Below are positions 1 to 7,697 of a stretch of 43,357 nt of DNA, one piece after another. The notes under the pieces are model-generated. The model was not told where the DNA came from and ran no database searches. It saw nothing but the letters and a program-made list of their open reading frames with translations. The first letter of the stretch is position 1; each line of letters starts with the position of its first letter. The position numbers and the translations under genes are program-made. Origin of the DNA: Bacillota bacterium. GTDB lineage: Bacteria; Bacillota; Clostridia; Acetivibrionales; DUMC01. The stretch lies in assembly GCA_013314855.1 (NCBI GenBank), contig JABUEW010000024.1, positions 1 through 43,357 on the forward strand, given 5' to 3'.

Positions 1-1550
1 CCTTTAACATCAAAGAATTCCATATTTCTCAGTCCGGAAATAATCTCATGACAGGTGAATTCCTCTTTGAGACGCTTCTCCAGCAGCCTATAAATAATTA
101 GTGATATAAAGCAAGTGATGAAATGTGCTTCAATCCTGTCATCGTTGCTTAAATACACTGGTCTTGCTTTAAATTCGCTTTTCATAATCCTAAAACATTC
201 TTCAATCTCCCATCTTCTCAGATTTATCTTGATAATTTCAGATACATCATCCTCAAGGTTTGTACATACTCCATAAAAACCATCAAAGGCTTCTTCTTTT
301 TGAATTAACAAAGAATCAATACTATAGATTTCTTTATCTGCGGCTTCACCGTCGGAAGTAAAGCTTGTTTTCTTAATAAACCTTTTATAATCGTTAGAGT
401 TGCATTTCTTGATTTTTGTTGGGTTTGTATCAATAAGACTTTGTGCACGCTGTATTTGAGAACTGCGAATTTTTCTCTGATAATCTCTATATTTAATCGA
501 ATAAGTTACAATAAGCCTTTGCTCAAGGCCATTTTCATTAATCCAGCGTTCTTTGTAAAAGACTTTCTCACGTATTTTTATTTTATCTTCAGCACCAGCT
601 TTATCTATCATTTCATCAAGTTTAGAAATGTCATAGGTTTTTTCGCTTCCGGGAAGTTTCCATCCATCTGTAGAAAGAGCCCATTTCTTAAGATGATCTT
701 TTAATTTTTTGATAGATTGTGTGGTAATGAATGCACGATTATCTTTGTTGTTAAACTTTCTATTAGCTTCGGAAGCAAGACCTGCATCTGTGCATACGAT
801 AAATTTAGAAATCTCAAAGTCGAAAATAATTTTCTTTTCTAAAGGTTTTAAAGTCAGTTGTTCATTCATATTCCCTCTGTTAATGCTAAAAGCCAAAGGG
901 ATTCCGTCTCCATCCATAAATAATCCCATTTGAACAATTGGATTGGGCTTGTGGTCTTTAGATGGGCCATACTGTTTGATGCCCTCTTCCTGTTCTATTT
1001 CAAAAAAGTAATTGGTACAATCATAGTAAAGAACACCTGTATTTCTTTTAGAAACTTTTAAACTGTTTTCATACAATGAGGACTGAATAAAGTCTGTTTC
1101 CTTAGCGAGAACTTCAAGAGCCCGGTATATTTGATGCAGATCAAAATTTGGTTGTTCGATAAATCTTTTAGAAAGTTCATGGGTTGCAAGCTTGGAAGCA
1201 GGAAAAATAACTCTGCTGTAAACAAGCCTTGATAGGATTGAGTCTAAGTCAAAATCAAATTTATATTTTTTAGCGATTTGATTGCAAATTTTGTGTAATG
1301 CAAGTTCATGATATATTTTTTGAAGGAACAGATATCCGCCGTTGTAGGAACGCTGTTCACCTTTAGGGATAAGTTTTGATGGAGAATACTTAACAAGTAC
1401 TTCACGTTTTTCTTCTTTTTCTTTCCTGTTAAGTTCCTCAATATATTTTTTTGCCCATTTAATGGGGTCTTGCCCGTTTAGTTTTTTAAGAAGCTCATCA
1501 TAAGTTCCAAGTTTTTCAACGATTATTGTATGCTCTTTTCTATGTAGCTT
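1..1550 (-). pseudogene. IS4/IS1634-type transposase, N-terminus removed by the prophage; 3' end outside window
   Basis: A single open frame on the minus strand runs from about 1577 to the left edge with no stop. It reads as a DDE transposase of the IS4 superfamily. A first Asp lies in YDCTNYFFE, a second in VCTDAGLAS, and near the left edge is the IS4-type R-(3)-E-(6)-K signature in LRRWEIEECFRIMK. The expected first 20-30 residues of such proteins are missing: host-like coding sequence stops at 1550, where the 22-bp prophage-end repeats begin. A GTG inside the prophage end (1577-1575) is in frame, so a fused product could still be made. I infer that the phage transposed into the 5' part of this gene. 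The C-terminus, the IS ends and the target duplication are not visible. Confidence 0.8.
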
Positions 1551-1594
1551 TGCACGTAAAATGAGAAAAATTTGCACGTAAAATGAGAAAAATA
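1551..1594 (+). repeat. Prophage right end: tandem 22-bp transposase-binding repeats
   Basis: Two perfect 22-bp tandem copies containing TGCACGTAAAATGAGAAAAA lie back to back (1549-1570 and 1571-1592). The first starts with TG at 1551, exactly where the host transposase reading ends. Mu-family genomes end in 5'-TG, and phage Mu carries adjacent 22-bp MuA sites (R1, R2) at its right end. Unit length, tandem spacing, terminal TG and position beyond the last late gene all fit. That this is the MuA-like protein's binding site is inference. The matching left end was not found near 43 kb. Confidence 0.6.
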
Positions 1595-1784
1595 TACAAT
1601 TAATTGAATATTTATGCAATAGTATTCCCTTACAACGAACCGTACGAAATTCGTACCCCTCAAAAAGGAGGGCACAAACATCCTGTTTAATAAATATTTA
1701 ATAAATAAATATATTTATAAATATCGTTTAAACATTATTTATAAAAAATAAAATTATACTTATAAACCTGCTTACTCCTTAAAT
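1595..1784. other. AT-rich non-coding end region with one palindrome and one hairpin
   Basis: No gene is seen. It holds the palindrome GTACGAAATTCGTAC (1642-1656), then a short CCCTC/GAGGG hairpin, then about 100 bases of AT-rich sequence built of ATAAATA-like words up to the late terminator. The palindrome resembles the GACGAAATTCGTC words near the antirepressor genes at the other end, so a shared binding site is possible but unproven. Confidence 0.5.
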
Positions 1785-1823
1785 AAATAACAGCACCAAG
1801 TCTAATTCTCAGTGCTGTTATTT
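1785..1823 (-). terminator. Late-operon terminator
   Basis: Perfect 12-bp inverted repeat AAATAACAGCAC / GTGCTGTTATTT with a 15-nt loop, just past the holin stop. On the minus strand it ends in TTATTTATTT, a weak U tract. It closes the long leftward operon. Confidence 0.8.
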
Positions 1824-1838
1824 TCATAGTGTTGAAAA

Positions 1839-2237
1839 TTAATGTAAAGCTGAAGTCTTGTTAATGTTCACGTAGTATTCGATTTTATTATCAAGCCAAG
1901 CATCAAGGTCGGTATATGCAGCTCTTAAGGCTTGCTGCGCCGCAGTACCCATTATTGCAAGAGCTTTGTTTTTAGCCATATTGAAGGCTTCCTGTTGTGC
2001 TGCTTTATCAAACTGACTGTTGTTTTTAAGGACTTCTACATATGTTTGACTCACAGCGGTAACGGCTGTACAAACTGCATCTTCAGCAATATTAAGATAT
2101 TTATCAACCTTTTGGCTGTTAATTTTCTCCTCCAGCTCTGCAATTTTCTTTCTGATGAGAGCTACCAGGTAACCTGTAGCAACTGTAAGCAAAGGGAGAA
2201 CAACAACCGTTATAATTGCGTTTGCATATTCACTCAT
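1839..2237 (-). CDS. Phage holin (LLH-type)
   Basis: Small membrane protein of 132 residues from the ATG at 2237 (MSEYAN); an ATG three codons earlier overlaps the ribosome site, and GGAGGT lies 7 nt before the chosen start. One hydrophobic segment (about residues 5-27, ending at LVALIRKK) is followed by a charged, helical, Ala-rich tail. This is the shape of LLH-family holins of Gram-positive phages, which permeabilise the membrane so that the endolysin reaches the wall. It directly follows the amidase gene with a small overlap, forming the lysis pair at the end of the late operon. Family assignment is by architecture and position rather than a clear motif. Confidence 0.75.
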   Translation of the reverse strand: MSEYANAIITVVVLPLLTVATGYLVALIRKKIAELEEKINSQKVDKYLNIAEDAVCTAVTAVSQTYVEVLKNNSQFDKAAQQEAFNMAKNKALAIMGTAAQQALRAAYTDLDAWLDNKIEYYVNINKTSALH

Positions 2238-2238
2238 C

Positions 2239-2868
2239 TCATGCACCTCCTTTCAGATTCTTGAATATTCTATACATGATAAGGGTGACCGCCCACACCG
2301 GCATAGGTTCATCAATTTTCTTACACCAGCCTTCCCTGTCGGAAAGCAATCCCGCATCTGCGAGGCCATTGATACCTTCAAATTTCCAACTATCTTTAGA
2401 AAGCTGAGTCTTAAACCATGTCCATTTAGCCCAGTTATTCGCACTCATTGTTCCTGGACAGTTTTTTTTGCTTGCGTCATAGTGTCTTACAACTTTGTCA
2501 ATTGGTATGCTGTATTTCTGTATTAGATATTTTACCAGGTCAATAGCATTTCCGACGGCTTTATCATAATCGCCATCGCTGTTTATGCAAATTTCAATTC
2601 CTATAGAATTATAATTTGTGATGCCATACTGCCCTTTGCCATCCCCGCAATGCCAAGAAGCGTTATAATCTTCTATAGTCTGCACAATTGAGTGATCATC
2701 TACAAAATAATGGGCAGAAGCCTGCCTGTCTCCGCTATTAAAATACTTAAAATGTGCTTCTGCGTCAGCCCCTTTGCTCATATTGCCAGTATCATGCACA
2801 ACTATGTATTTGGGGTTATTGCCACTCGAAAAATTATATTTTATCAATTTTTTCTGTATAGGTAACAT
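2239..2868 (-). CDS. Endolysin, N-acetylmuramoyl-L-alanine amidase (Amidase_2)
   Basis: 209 residues. The first 145 form an Amidase_2 (T7 lysozyme/PGRP) fold. Zinc ligands are visible as H in VVHDTG near residue 25, H in VRHYDAS, and C in NCPG; the WHCGDG segment lies between them. It should cleave the amide bond between muramic acid and L-Ala in host peptidoglycan during lysis. The C-terminal 60 residues contain a DGLLSDREGW-like segment seen in clostridial amidases, possibly a wall-targeting module. GGGGAGGATCTG precedes the ATG. The start touches the reverse transcriptase stop, so the two are translationally coupled. No signal peptide is visible, as expected with a holin partner. Confidence 0.9.
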   Translation of the reverse strand: MLPIQKKLIKYNFSSGNNPKYIVVHDTGNMSKGADAEAHFKYFNSGDRQASAHYFVDDHSIVQTIEDYNASWHCGDGKGQYGITNYNSIGIEICINSDGDYDKAVGNAIDLVKYLIQKYSIPIDKVVRHYDASKKNCPGTMSANNWAKWTWFKTQLSKDSWKFEGINGLADAGLLSDREGWCKKIDEPMPVWAVTLIMYRIFKNLKGGA

Positions 2869-3998
2869 CAGATCCTCCCCTTCTTAAGATAATTGATTAT
2901 TGGTGTATAATTATCGCTATCACCTTCTTTCTTTAAAACAAAATTCTTCAGGAGTTTGCTCTTGAATTTATAACTGTTGAAATGCTTCATTATCCCAAAA
3001 TAGGACTGCATGGAATTGTTCACTTCCTGAAAACTCATCTTTCCTGAAGCATAGGCTTTCTGTAAAAACTTAATACGCGCCTTCATCTTCCTGGCAGATT
3101 TCTTCTTTAGTTTTCTGTGAGTAGCCCATATTCTGAAACCCACAAATTCTATTCCGCAGGAAATCGGACGTATGGTAGTTTTCTTATTTAGCTGGAGGTT
3201 GAGCTTTTCATTCAGGAACAGATTAATGTCATCCTTGACAGAATGGAGATATTTTTTATCGTGGTGAAGGATCACGATATCATCCATGTACCTGATGTAG
3301 TAATGCAGCCTCAATTCGTGCTTTGCGTACTGGTCCAATTCATTTAAATACAGGTTTGCAAACAATTGTGAAGTAAGGTTTCCAATGGGCATTCCGACAT
3401 CAGATAGCCGGTCTTCATCGGTACACTTGTCAGGGTCAACTCCGATAGGTAGCCCAAACTTTGTATCTTCACTGTTGATGATTTTATCCAAAAGCCAGAG
3501 AATATCCTTGTCGTCAATTTTCTTTCTGAGGATATCCATGAGTACCCGGTGATCTACGCGGTAAAAATATTTTGCAATATCGAGCTTAAGATAATAATAT
3601 TTCTGAGGCTTTCTGGATACCTGCCGCAGCCAATATTGCAGACGGTCTGCTGCTTTATGGGTACCCTTCCCTACCCGGCAGCCATATGAATCATATATAA
3701 ATTGCTTATCCAGCATAGGATTAATCTGCCGGTATATGGCCCATTGAACTACTCGGTCCTTGAAAGGCAAGGCCATTATAAGTCTCTTCTTAGGGTCATA
3801 TACAAAGAATTCACGATACCTTCCGACCTTATATTCCCTGTATATAAGCTCATTCTGGATTTGTATAAGGTTTTCTTCGAGATTACCGCTGAATTGAAGC
3901 ACATCATCCCTAAATCTTTTTGCTTTTCTTGCTTCCCTGTACGCCTGGTACAAGTTTTCAAAGTCATATATCTTTTCGTATAGACCAGATAATTTCAA
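2868..3998 (-). CDS. Diversity-generating retroelement reverse transcriptase
   Basis: Reverse transcriptase that copies the template-repeat RNA into error-prone cDNA for mutagenic homing. Measured from the TTG at 3998 (376 residues), the catalytic Asp of LKLDIAKYF is near residue 140, the DGR-type motif GMPIGNLTSQ is at about 202-211 and the active site YMDD at about 237-240. No maturase or endonuclease domain is present, which separates it from group II intron enzymes. I prefer the TTG start (AAAGGAAG upstream, first residues MKLSGLYEKIYDFENL) because the in-frame extension back to an ATG at 4067 runs into the non-coding RNA spacer. It lies downstream of target, avd and template repeat, the classic DGR order. 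Confidence 0.95.
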   Translation of the reverse strand: MKLSGLYEKIYDFENLYQAYREARKAKRFRDDVLQFSGNLEENLIQIQNELIYREYKVGRYREFFVYDPKKRLIMALPFKDRVVQWAIYRQINPMLDKQFIYDSYGCRVGKGTHKAADRLQYWLRQVSRKPQKYYYLKLDIAKYFYRVDHRVLMDILRKKIDDKDILWLLDKIINSEDTKFGLPIGVDPDKCTDEDRLSDVGMPIGNLTSQLFANLYLNELDQYAKHELRLHYYIRYMDDIVILHHDKKYLHSVKDDINLFLNEKLNLQLNKKTTIRPISCGIEFVGFRIWATHRKLKKKSARKMKARIKFLQKAYASGKMSFQEVNNSMQSYFGIMKHFNSYKFKSKLLKNFVLKKEGDSDNYTPIINYLKKGRI

Positions 3999-4180
3999 GG
4001 CGTCACTTCCTTTGTAGTAATATCTCTGTGTGTAGCATCTTTCGCTACAGCTACTCACTGCTTCCACAGAAATTTAGTTTTTTGCCTCCCGGTTTCCCGT
4101 TCGGCAGGGAGATGAATCCCTTTATTCTCTCTGTGCTGTCCGTAGCCCCTTAGGGTTATGGCTTCTGACAATGAGAGTAG
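3999..4180 (-). ncRNA. Spacer part of the DGR template RNA
   Basis: About 180 nt between the template repeat and the reverse transcriptase start. In the Bordetella phage DGR this spacer is part of the RNA that primes and templates cDNA synthesis. Here it contains a hairpin GTAGC...GCTAC around GCGAAAG. It is open in some frames but lacks a plausible gene. Role inferred from position and family knowledge. Confidence 0.55.
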
Positions 4181-4294
4181 AGCGCAGCGGAACCCGATGT
4201 TGTTGTTCGAGTTCGACCGAGCGTTGTTCAAGTTCAGGGCGAACACTCCAGCGTTGGACGTGTTGTTCCAGTTGCCGCCACGAAGCGGGAGCCG
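4181..4294 (-). repeat. DGR template repeat (TR)
   Basis: 114 bp that align without gaps to 4750-4863 (offset 569). The two copies differ at 14 positions. At 13 of them the TR has adenine on the minus strand (6 A to T, 5 A to G, 2 A to C) out of 25 TR adenines; the other is C to G. Read in the target frame the TR is full of AAC codons (NWNNTSN, NLNNARSNSNNN), the design that lets adenine mutagenesis reach many amino acids without stop codons. Both copies share the 15-bp IMH-like end encoding GFRCA, after which they diverge. Confidence 0.95.
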
Positions 4295-4320
4295 ATGCGA
4301 CTCATCCCCCCATATTCTTC

Positions 4321-4659
4321 TTACTTAAATGCTTTTATCCAACCACCGAGCATTTTGCCGATTTCGTTCAACATTTTGCTCCAATTTTCATATTTCCTTA
4401 ATGGAAGGTATTTCGTGTTCGGGTCTGCTGCCAGTCGTATATAAGTCCGCAATATATCAAGTTCAACATCAATTTCCTGGAGAGTAGTCTTTTTATAGTA
4501 CCGCTTGTTTGCCTCTATTATCAGACGGAGAAGCCTATACATCGACTGTTTTATGTCTGCAGCCAGCGCATACCGTTCCGACCTTGGAAATTGAGATAGG
4601 CACTGGTTGCCGTACAGAATCATGTCATATACCTTTTGCAAAATCTTTAAATCCTCCAT
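4321..4659 (-). CDS. avd: DGR accessory variability protein Avd
   Basis: 112 residues, predicted almost all helical and basic, matching the small four-helix-bundle Avd proteins that form a pentamer, bind the reverse transcriptase and the template RNA, and are needed for mutagenic homing. Recognisable features are the N-terminal DLKILQKVYDMILY helix, a Phe-Pro-Arg turn after the first helix, and many Lys/Arg residues facing out (KRYYKK, LRKYENW). It lies between target gene and template repeat, as in the Bordetella phage system. A weak AAAGAGG site precedes the ATG. No catalytic residues are expected. Confidence 0.9.
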   Translation of the reverse strand: MEDLKILQKVYDMILYGNQCLSQFPRSERYALAADIKQSMYRLLRLIIEANKRYYKKTTLQEIDVELDILRTYIRLAADPNTKYLPLRKYENWSKMLNEIGKMLGGWIKAFK

Positions 4660-4684
4660 TATAACCCTCTTTCGTAAAAAGATT

Positions 4685-4708
4685 ATGGGCGGACTACCGT
4701 CCGCCCAT
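4685..4708 (-). other. Hairpin downstream of the variable repeat (DGR homing cruciform)
   Basis: Perfect 10-bp inverted repeat ATGGGCGGAC / GTCCGCCCAT with a 4-nt loop that reads GGTA on the target strand, matching the GRNA loop pattern. It starts about 40 nt beyond the end of the variable repeat, between target stop and avd. Hairpins in this place enhance target recognition in the Bordetella phage DGR. The long GC stem without a U tract makes a terminator less likely. Confidence 0.75.
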
Positions 4709-4737
4709 GTCAGATTTTCAGGTATTCAGATTTCAGA

Positions 4738-5847
4738 TTACGCAACATAAGCGCAGCGGAACCCGAAGTTGAAGTACGAGCGCGACCGAGCGTAGTCCAA
4801 GTGCAGGGCGAACACTCCAGCGTCGCACGTGTTGCTCCAGCAGCCGCCACGAAGCGGGAGCCGTTCTCCGTAATTTCTCGCATAGACAGCATCACCACCA
4901 TGCGAGGCATCAAGAGGGAACAATCCCAATGCTTTTAATAAAGTCGGAATTGTTACCCCGGTTGCAGCCGCAATTGTTTCAAGCGTGGATGTTGAATAAC
5001 CATAGTCAACCTGCCCGCCGGGAACATACATTGGATTTTCTACTAATGTATTGATCCTCAAATCGCCGCCTATATCATGAGATGTGGCAGTAGAATCACC
5101 GGCGGTCGTGTTGTCTATTTTTAAGGTGTCTGCAGTCCCAGGAGCCATTAAGGTACCGTCCTGTAGAATTGCTCTCCAGGCTACGCTTCCTGCAGAATGG
5201 TCAGTGTTGAGAATGGCTGCATTATTATTTTCAATAATCTGTATTTCACCATTATTAAGCCTCAATCCAGACACCCATTCCCAAACGTTTCCGTTTAGGT
5301 CAAATATGCCTTCATTTGTATTGTCATGTGCCCAACTAACCGGACCAGAACCGGTAGCTACTCTTCCATCATACCAGATGCCTCCGCTTTCATACCTATA
5401 AGTTACTACACCTCTCTCATATGTAGCCGAATAATCTTTTCCATAGCTATTGTTTCCTCTCGGCATAAATCCCTTCTTTTTGCACGAAAGGGCTAATGCT
5501 GCCCATTCTGCATTGCTCATTAAGTGCCAGCCATTTCCCTTATTATAGCAATATAGCAAGGCCTGATCAAAAGTTATATAAACCTTCGGGTCCTTATATG
5601 GGAGGCTATAAGCCCTATCATTTACCACTACGTTCTGGTATTTTGAAATATATATTTCATCCTTCTCAACCCCATTTACAATAAAAGCAGGGTGGGGAGT
5701 ATGTGGAGCTCCATCAATCACTTCATCCAAGTAAAACTTCGGTATTCTTACCATTATTGAAGGCATTCCCAGGTCATCCAGTAGCACTGTATTTTTGCCT
5801 CCAGAAAGAGCTTCAGCGCTTAATTTCAAATCATCAAAGTTTGCCAT
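4738..5847 (-). CDS. DGR target: tail-tip/receptor-binding protein with FGE-sulfatase/C-type-lectin domain
   Basis: 369 residues. The N-terminal 100 residues probably attach to the tail. From about residue 120 it shows marks of the formylglycine-generating-enzyme/sulfatase-modifying fold, a C-type-lectin variant common in DGR targets: WHLMSNAEWAAL, GIFDLNGNVWEW, and a C-terminal LPLRGG...GFRCA. The variable repeat covers residues 329-366, so the last strands and loops, which form the ligand pocket in Mtd and TvpA, are diversified. It follows the baseplate genes, fitting a host-recognition role. GGAGGG precedes the ATG. Catalytic FGE cysteines are not obviously conserved; I infer binding rather than enzymatic function. 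Confidence 0.9.
   Translation of the reverse strand: MANFDDLKLSAEALSGGKNTVLLDDLGMPSIMVRIPKFYLDEVIDGAPHTPHPAFIVNGVEKDEIYISKYQNVVVNDRAYSLPYKDPKVYITFDQALLYCYNKGNGWHLMSNAEWAALALSCKKKGFMPRGNNSYGKDYSATYERGVVTYRYESGGIWYDGRVATGSGPVSWAHDNTNEGIFDLNGNVWEWVSGLRLNNGEIQIIENNNAAILNTDHSAGSVAWRAILQDGTLMAPGTADTLKIDNTTAGDSTATSHDIGGDLRINTLVENPMYVPGGQVDYGYSTSTLETIAAATGVTIPTLLKALGLFPLDASHGGDAVYARNYGERLPLRGGCWSNTCDAGVFALHLDYARSRSYFNFGFRCAYVA
4750..4863 (-). repeat. DGR variable repeat (VR), codons 329-366 of the target
   Basis: Counterpart of the template repeat, in frame at the 3' end of the target gene. Compared with the TR-encoded peptide, 11 residues differ, nearly all Asn in the TR: changes to Cys, Ser, Asp, His, Tyr, Arg and Phe, plus Ile to Phe and one Ser to Cys from the single non-adenine difference. 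The 5' (RLPLRGG), middle (AGVFAL) and 3' (GFRCA) blocks are unchanged, as expected for scaffold residues of a C-type-lectin fold. Confidence 0.95.
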
Positions 5848-5851
5848 TTCC

Positions 5852-6175
5852 TTATCCCTCCATACTCCATAATGTTAATATTACCTTGCCAATATCGAAA
5901 GGTACCGCAACCTTATCATATTTTGGATTACCTTCCTCATCAGTGCCATTTTCTACCATTTCATATTCCCTGGCCGGAATGTCAATTTGGGCCACATACC
6001 TTTCGCTCAGCCCGAAGGTGAGCATATCGAATTGATTCCTACAGATGTCAATGTGGACAGGGAAGTCTCTTTCAAATTTGCTCACATCCATCATGATTTC
6101 TTCATTCAGGTTGAGTATGGTATCTGTAATTGTGTATTCAATTTTGGTGCCCTCATTTTTTTCAACAACTATCAT
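5852..6175 (-). CDS. Small tail-region protein, probably tail-tip or fibre accessory
   Basis: 107 residues, acidic, no membrane segment, beta-rich by eye (IEYTITDTILNLNEE). I do not recognise a family. It lies between the last fibre-like gene and the DGR target, with a four-base spacer before the target gene and a strong GAGGAGG site before its own ATG, so it is co-transcribed and probably a structural partner or chaperone of the receptor-binding protein. Presence of a good ribosome site and tight packing make it a real gene. Confidence 0.7.
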   Translation of the reverse strand: MIVVEKNEGTKIEYTITDTILNLNEEIMMDVSKFERDFPVHIDICRNQFDMLTFGLSERYVAQIDIPAREYEMVENGTDEEGNPKYDKVAVPFDIGKVILTLWSMEG

Positions 6176-6603
6176 TAATATATTCCTCCTCTCACATAAT
6201 ACTTGACTGTAACAGACGCTGCGCTCCCGGTGTATTCAAGTTTAAAGCCATTAAGCTGCTTGTCGCTTACTATTACATCGCCAACATTATTTCCATTGTA
6301 TTCTACAGTTACAGTGTAATTTAATGTGTTTCTTGCTTTCACAAGATTAACTGTAACTTTCGAATTATTAAACGGGTATTGCTGAGCGTTGGTTAATACT
6401 ATCTGTCCAATCTCAGGAATATTGTTTTCAAGTTCTCTTTTCCGCTGCTGCATTTCTTGCATAAGGACATCATTCAATATGAACGCCTCGAAGATACCCT
6501 TTTCAGAATTGTTCATGACATTGGCGGCAACCACTGTACCCTCCTGTATCACATTACCCTGGCTGTCCCTTATAATATCAACCCAGTCCGTCTTCTGATA
6601 CAT
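6175..6603 (-). CDS. Putative tail fibre/baseplate protein
   Basis: 142 residues with a helical middle (QEMQQRKRELENN) and a C-terminal beta domain (KVTVNLVKARNTLNYTVTVEYNG). No family recognised. It begins after GAGGTG and shares its last base with the next ATG. Position directly downstream of the XkdU-like gene and a small fibre-like gene matches where contractile-tail phages place fibres. The function is inferred from context. Confidence 0.65.
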   Translation of the reverse strand: MYQKTDWVDIIRDSQGNVIQEGTVVAANVMNNSEKGIFEAFILNDVLMQEMQQRKRELENNIPEIGQIVLTNAQQYPFNNSKVTVNLVKARNTLNYTVTVEYNGNNVGDVIVSDKQLNGFKLEYTGSAASVTVKYYVRGGIY

Positions 6604-6606
6604 GTC

Positions 6607-6900
6607 TTACACCTCGCTTATTGTGAATTTAAAGGCTATTAAAAGGCCTTTTGTATTGGTCTTGGTTATATTGTCAGGTTTATCTGCAAATACCGAACCT
6701 GCTATATCTATAAGCTTAATATTAGAGATGTTGCCGGAATCGGTATTATCAAGATACAAGTAAATCGTCAGGATACCGCCCGTCAGTTCCGTCTTGAGAA
6801 TTGAAACGTCCTTTGTTACTCCGCTTATAGTATAGGTGCCTTTACTGACCAATGCTTTTATGTATTCAGCAACTTTTTCTATACCTGTTGAGGTTATCAT
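6607..6900 (-). CDS. Small beta-rich tail protein, possible fibre component
   Basis: 97 residues from the ATG at 6900, preceded by GGGGAGGCGATAAT; an upstream in-frame ATG would bury this ribosome site. The sequence is Ile/Thr/Asp-rich with alternating hydrophobics (ILTIYLYLDNTDSG), typical of beta sandwiches. No family recognised. It overlaps the end of the XkdU-like gene by four bases, so it is in the same transcription and translation unit. Confidence 0.65.
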   Translation of the reverse strand: MITSTGIEKVAEYIKALVSKGTYTISGVTKDVSILKTELTGGILTIYLYLDNTDSGNISNIKLIDIAGSVFADKPDNITKTNTKGLLIAFKFTISEV

Positions 6901-7697
6901 ATTATCGCCTCCCCGCATATTATTTCGCCACAAATTAAATAATTTTTCAATGTTGTAGAATAGCTTGCCGTTATATTGATATTGCTTGAATAGCTCGCAG
7001 CATCATTTGAGAATTCCGTGTCATCGCCAGACATAAATGCTCCACACAGTTTATACGCCTGCTCTGCTGTGGAATAGAGCGCTGCAAGCCTTATCTCTGC
7101 AGCATACTCTGTCGCTGCGTTTTCTTCCGGATAAGCGCCACATATGATCTCACCGCAGAAAACAAGCTCCGACGGGACATTGACCAGCATCTCTCCTTTA
7201 AGTGATATTGTTGAAGCATACTTTAATCCTATTTCATAACTTAAGTGTGCAGGCTTTGCGGCATTAACAGCTTCTATAACATCCTTCAGAATAATGCTTG
7301 TCTGGCCATCAGGATATATCACTACCCTGAAGGTATAATCTGCGATATTTTCCTCAATTTCTGCCGGAACTGAAGTGGTCTGCTCTACGATGAATTTCAT
7401 TTTTTCTGGTGTAATAGGTGTCCTGGTAACTAACCTGCTTAATACTTTTTGTCGTCTTGTCTCAATACTTATTGATTCGTTGACCAATAATCCAAGCAGG
7501 CTTTCCCAATACTTCAATCCCCAGGTTGCTGTCTGGGGGAATAACTGGTCACGGATTCCGGCTGTCCAGCTTTGAAGATCATCAACCTGAAGTCCGTTGA
7601 CTTGAAATATTGCAAGCATAATCCTGCTTTGAAAGTAGATAGGGGAGACATAGCCAAGCATCCTTATGCCGCTTTCACTTGTCAAGATGTCACTCAT
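6897..7697 (-). CDS. Baseplate protein, XkdU/YmfQ-like (DUF2313)
   Basis: 266 residues. The N-terminal half carries the YmfQ/DUF2313 pattern: a wedge-like protein with QVNGLQVDDLQSW, then LLGLLVNESISIETRRQKVLSRL and TPEKMKFIVEQ. In PBSX and Mu-like phages this protein (Mu gp48-like) closes the baseplate. It starts inside the end of the baseplate J gene. The C-terminal 80 residues are extra and repeat the pattern LICGEIICG/FCGEIICG/KLCGAFMSG, a small internal repeat with cysteines that may be a fibre attachment or metal-binding extension. Function is from family and gene order. Confidence 0.8.
   Translation of the reverse strand: MSDILTSESGIRMLGYVSPIYFQSRIMLAIFQVNGLQVDDLQSWTAGIRDQLFPQTATWGLKYWESLLGLLVNESISIETRRQKVLSRLVTRTPITPEKMKFIVEQTTSVPAEIEENIADYTFRVVIYPDGQTSIILKDVIEAVNAAKPAHLSYEIGLKYASTISLKGEMLVNVPSELVFCGEIICGAYPEENAATEYAAEIRLAALYSTAEQAYKLCGAFMSGDDTEFSNDAASYSSNINITASYSTTLKNYLICGEIICGEAII

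Noticed and set aside
4055-4246. Open frame reading NLNNARSNSNNN and beyond
   Set aside because: This is the template repeat and spacer RNA of the DGR, not a gene; there is no ribosome site.
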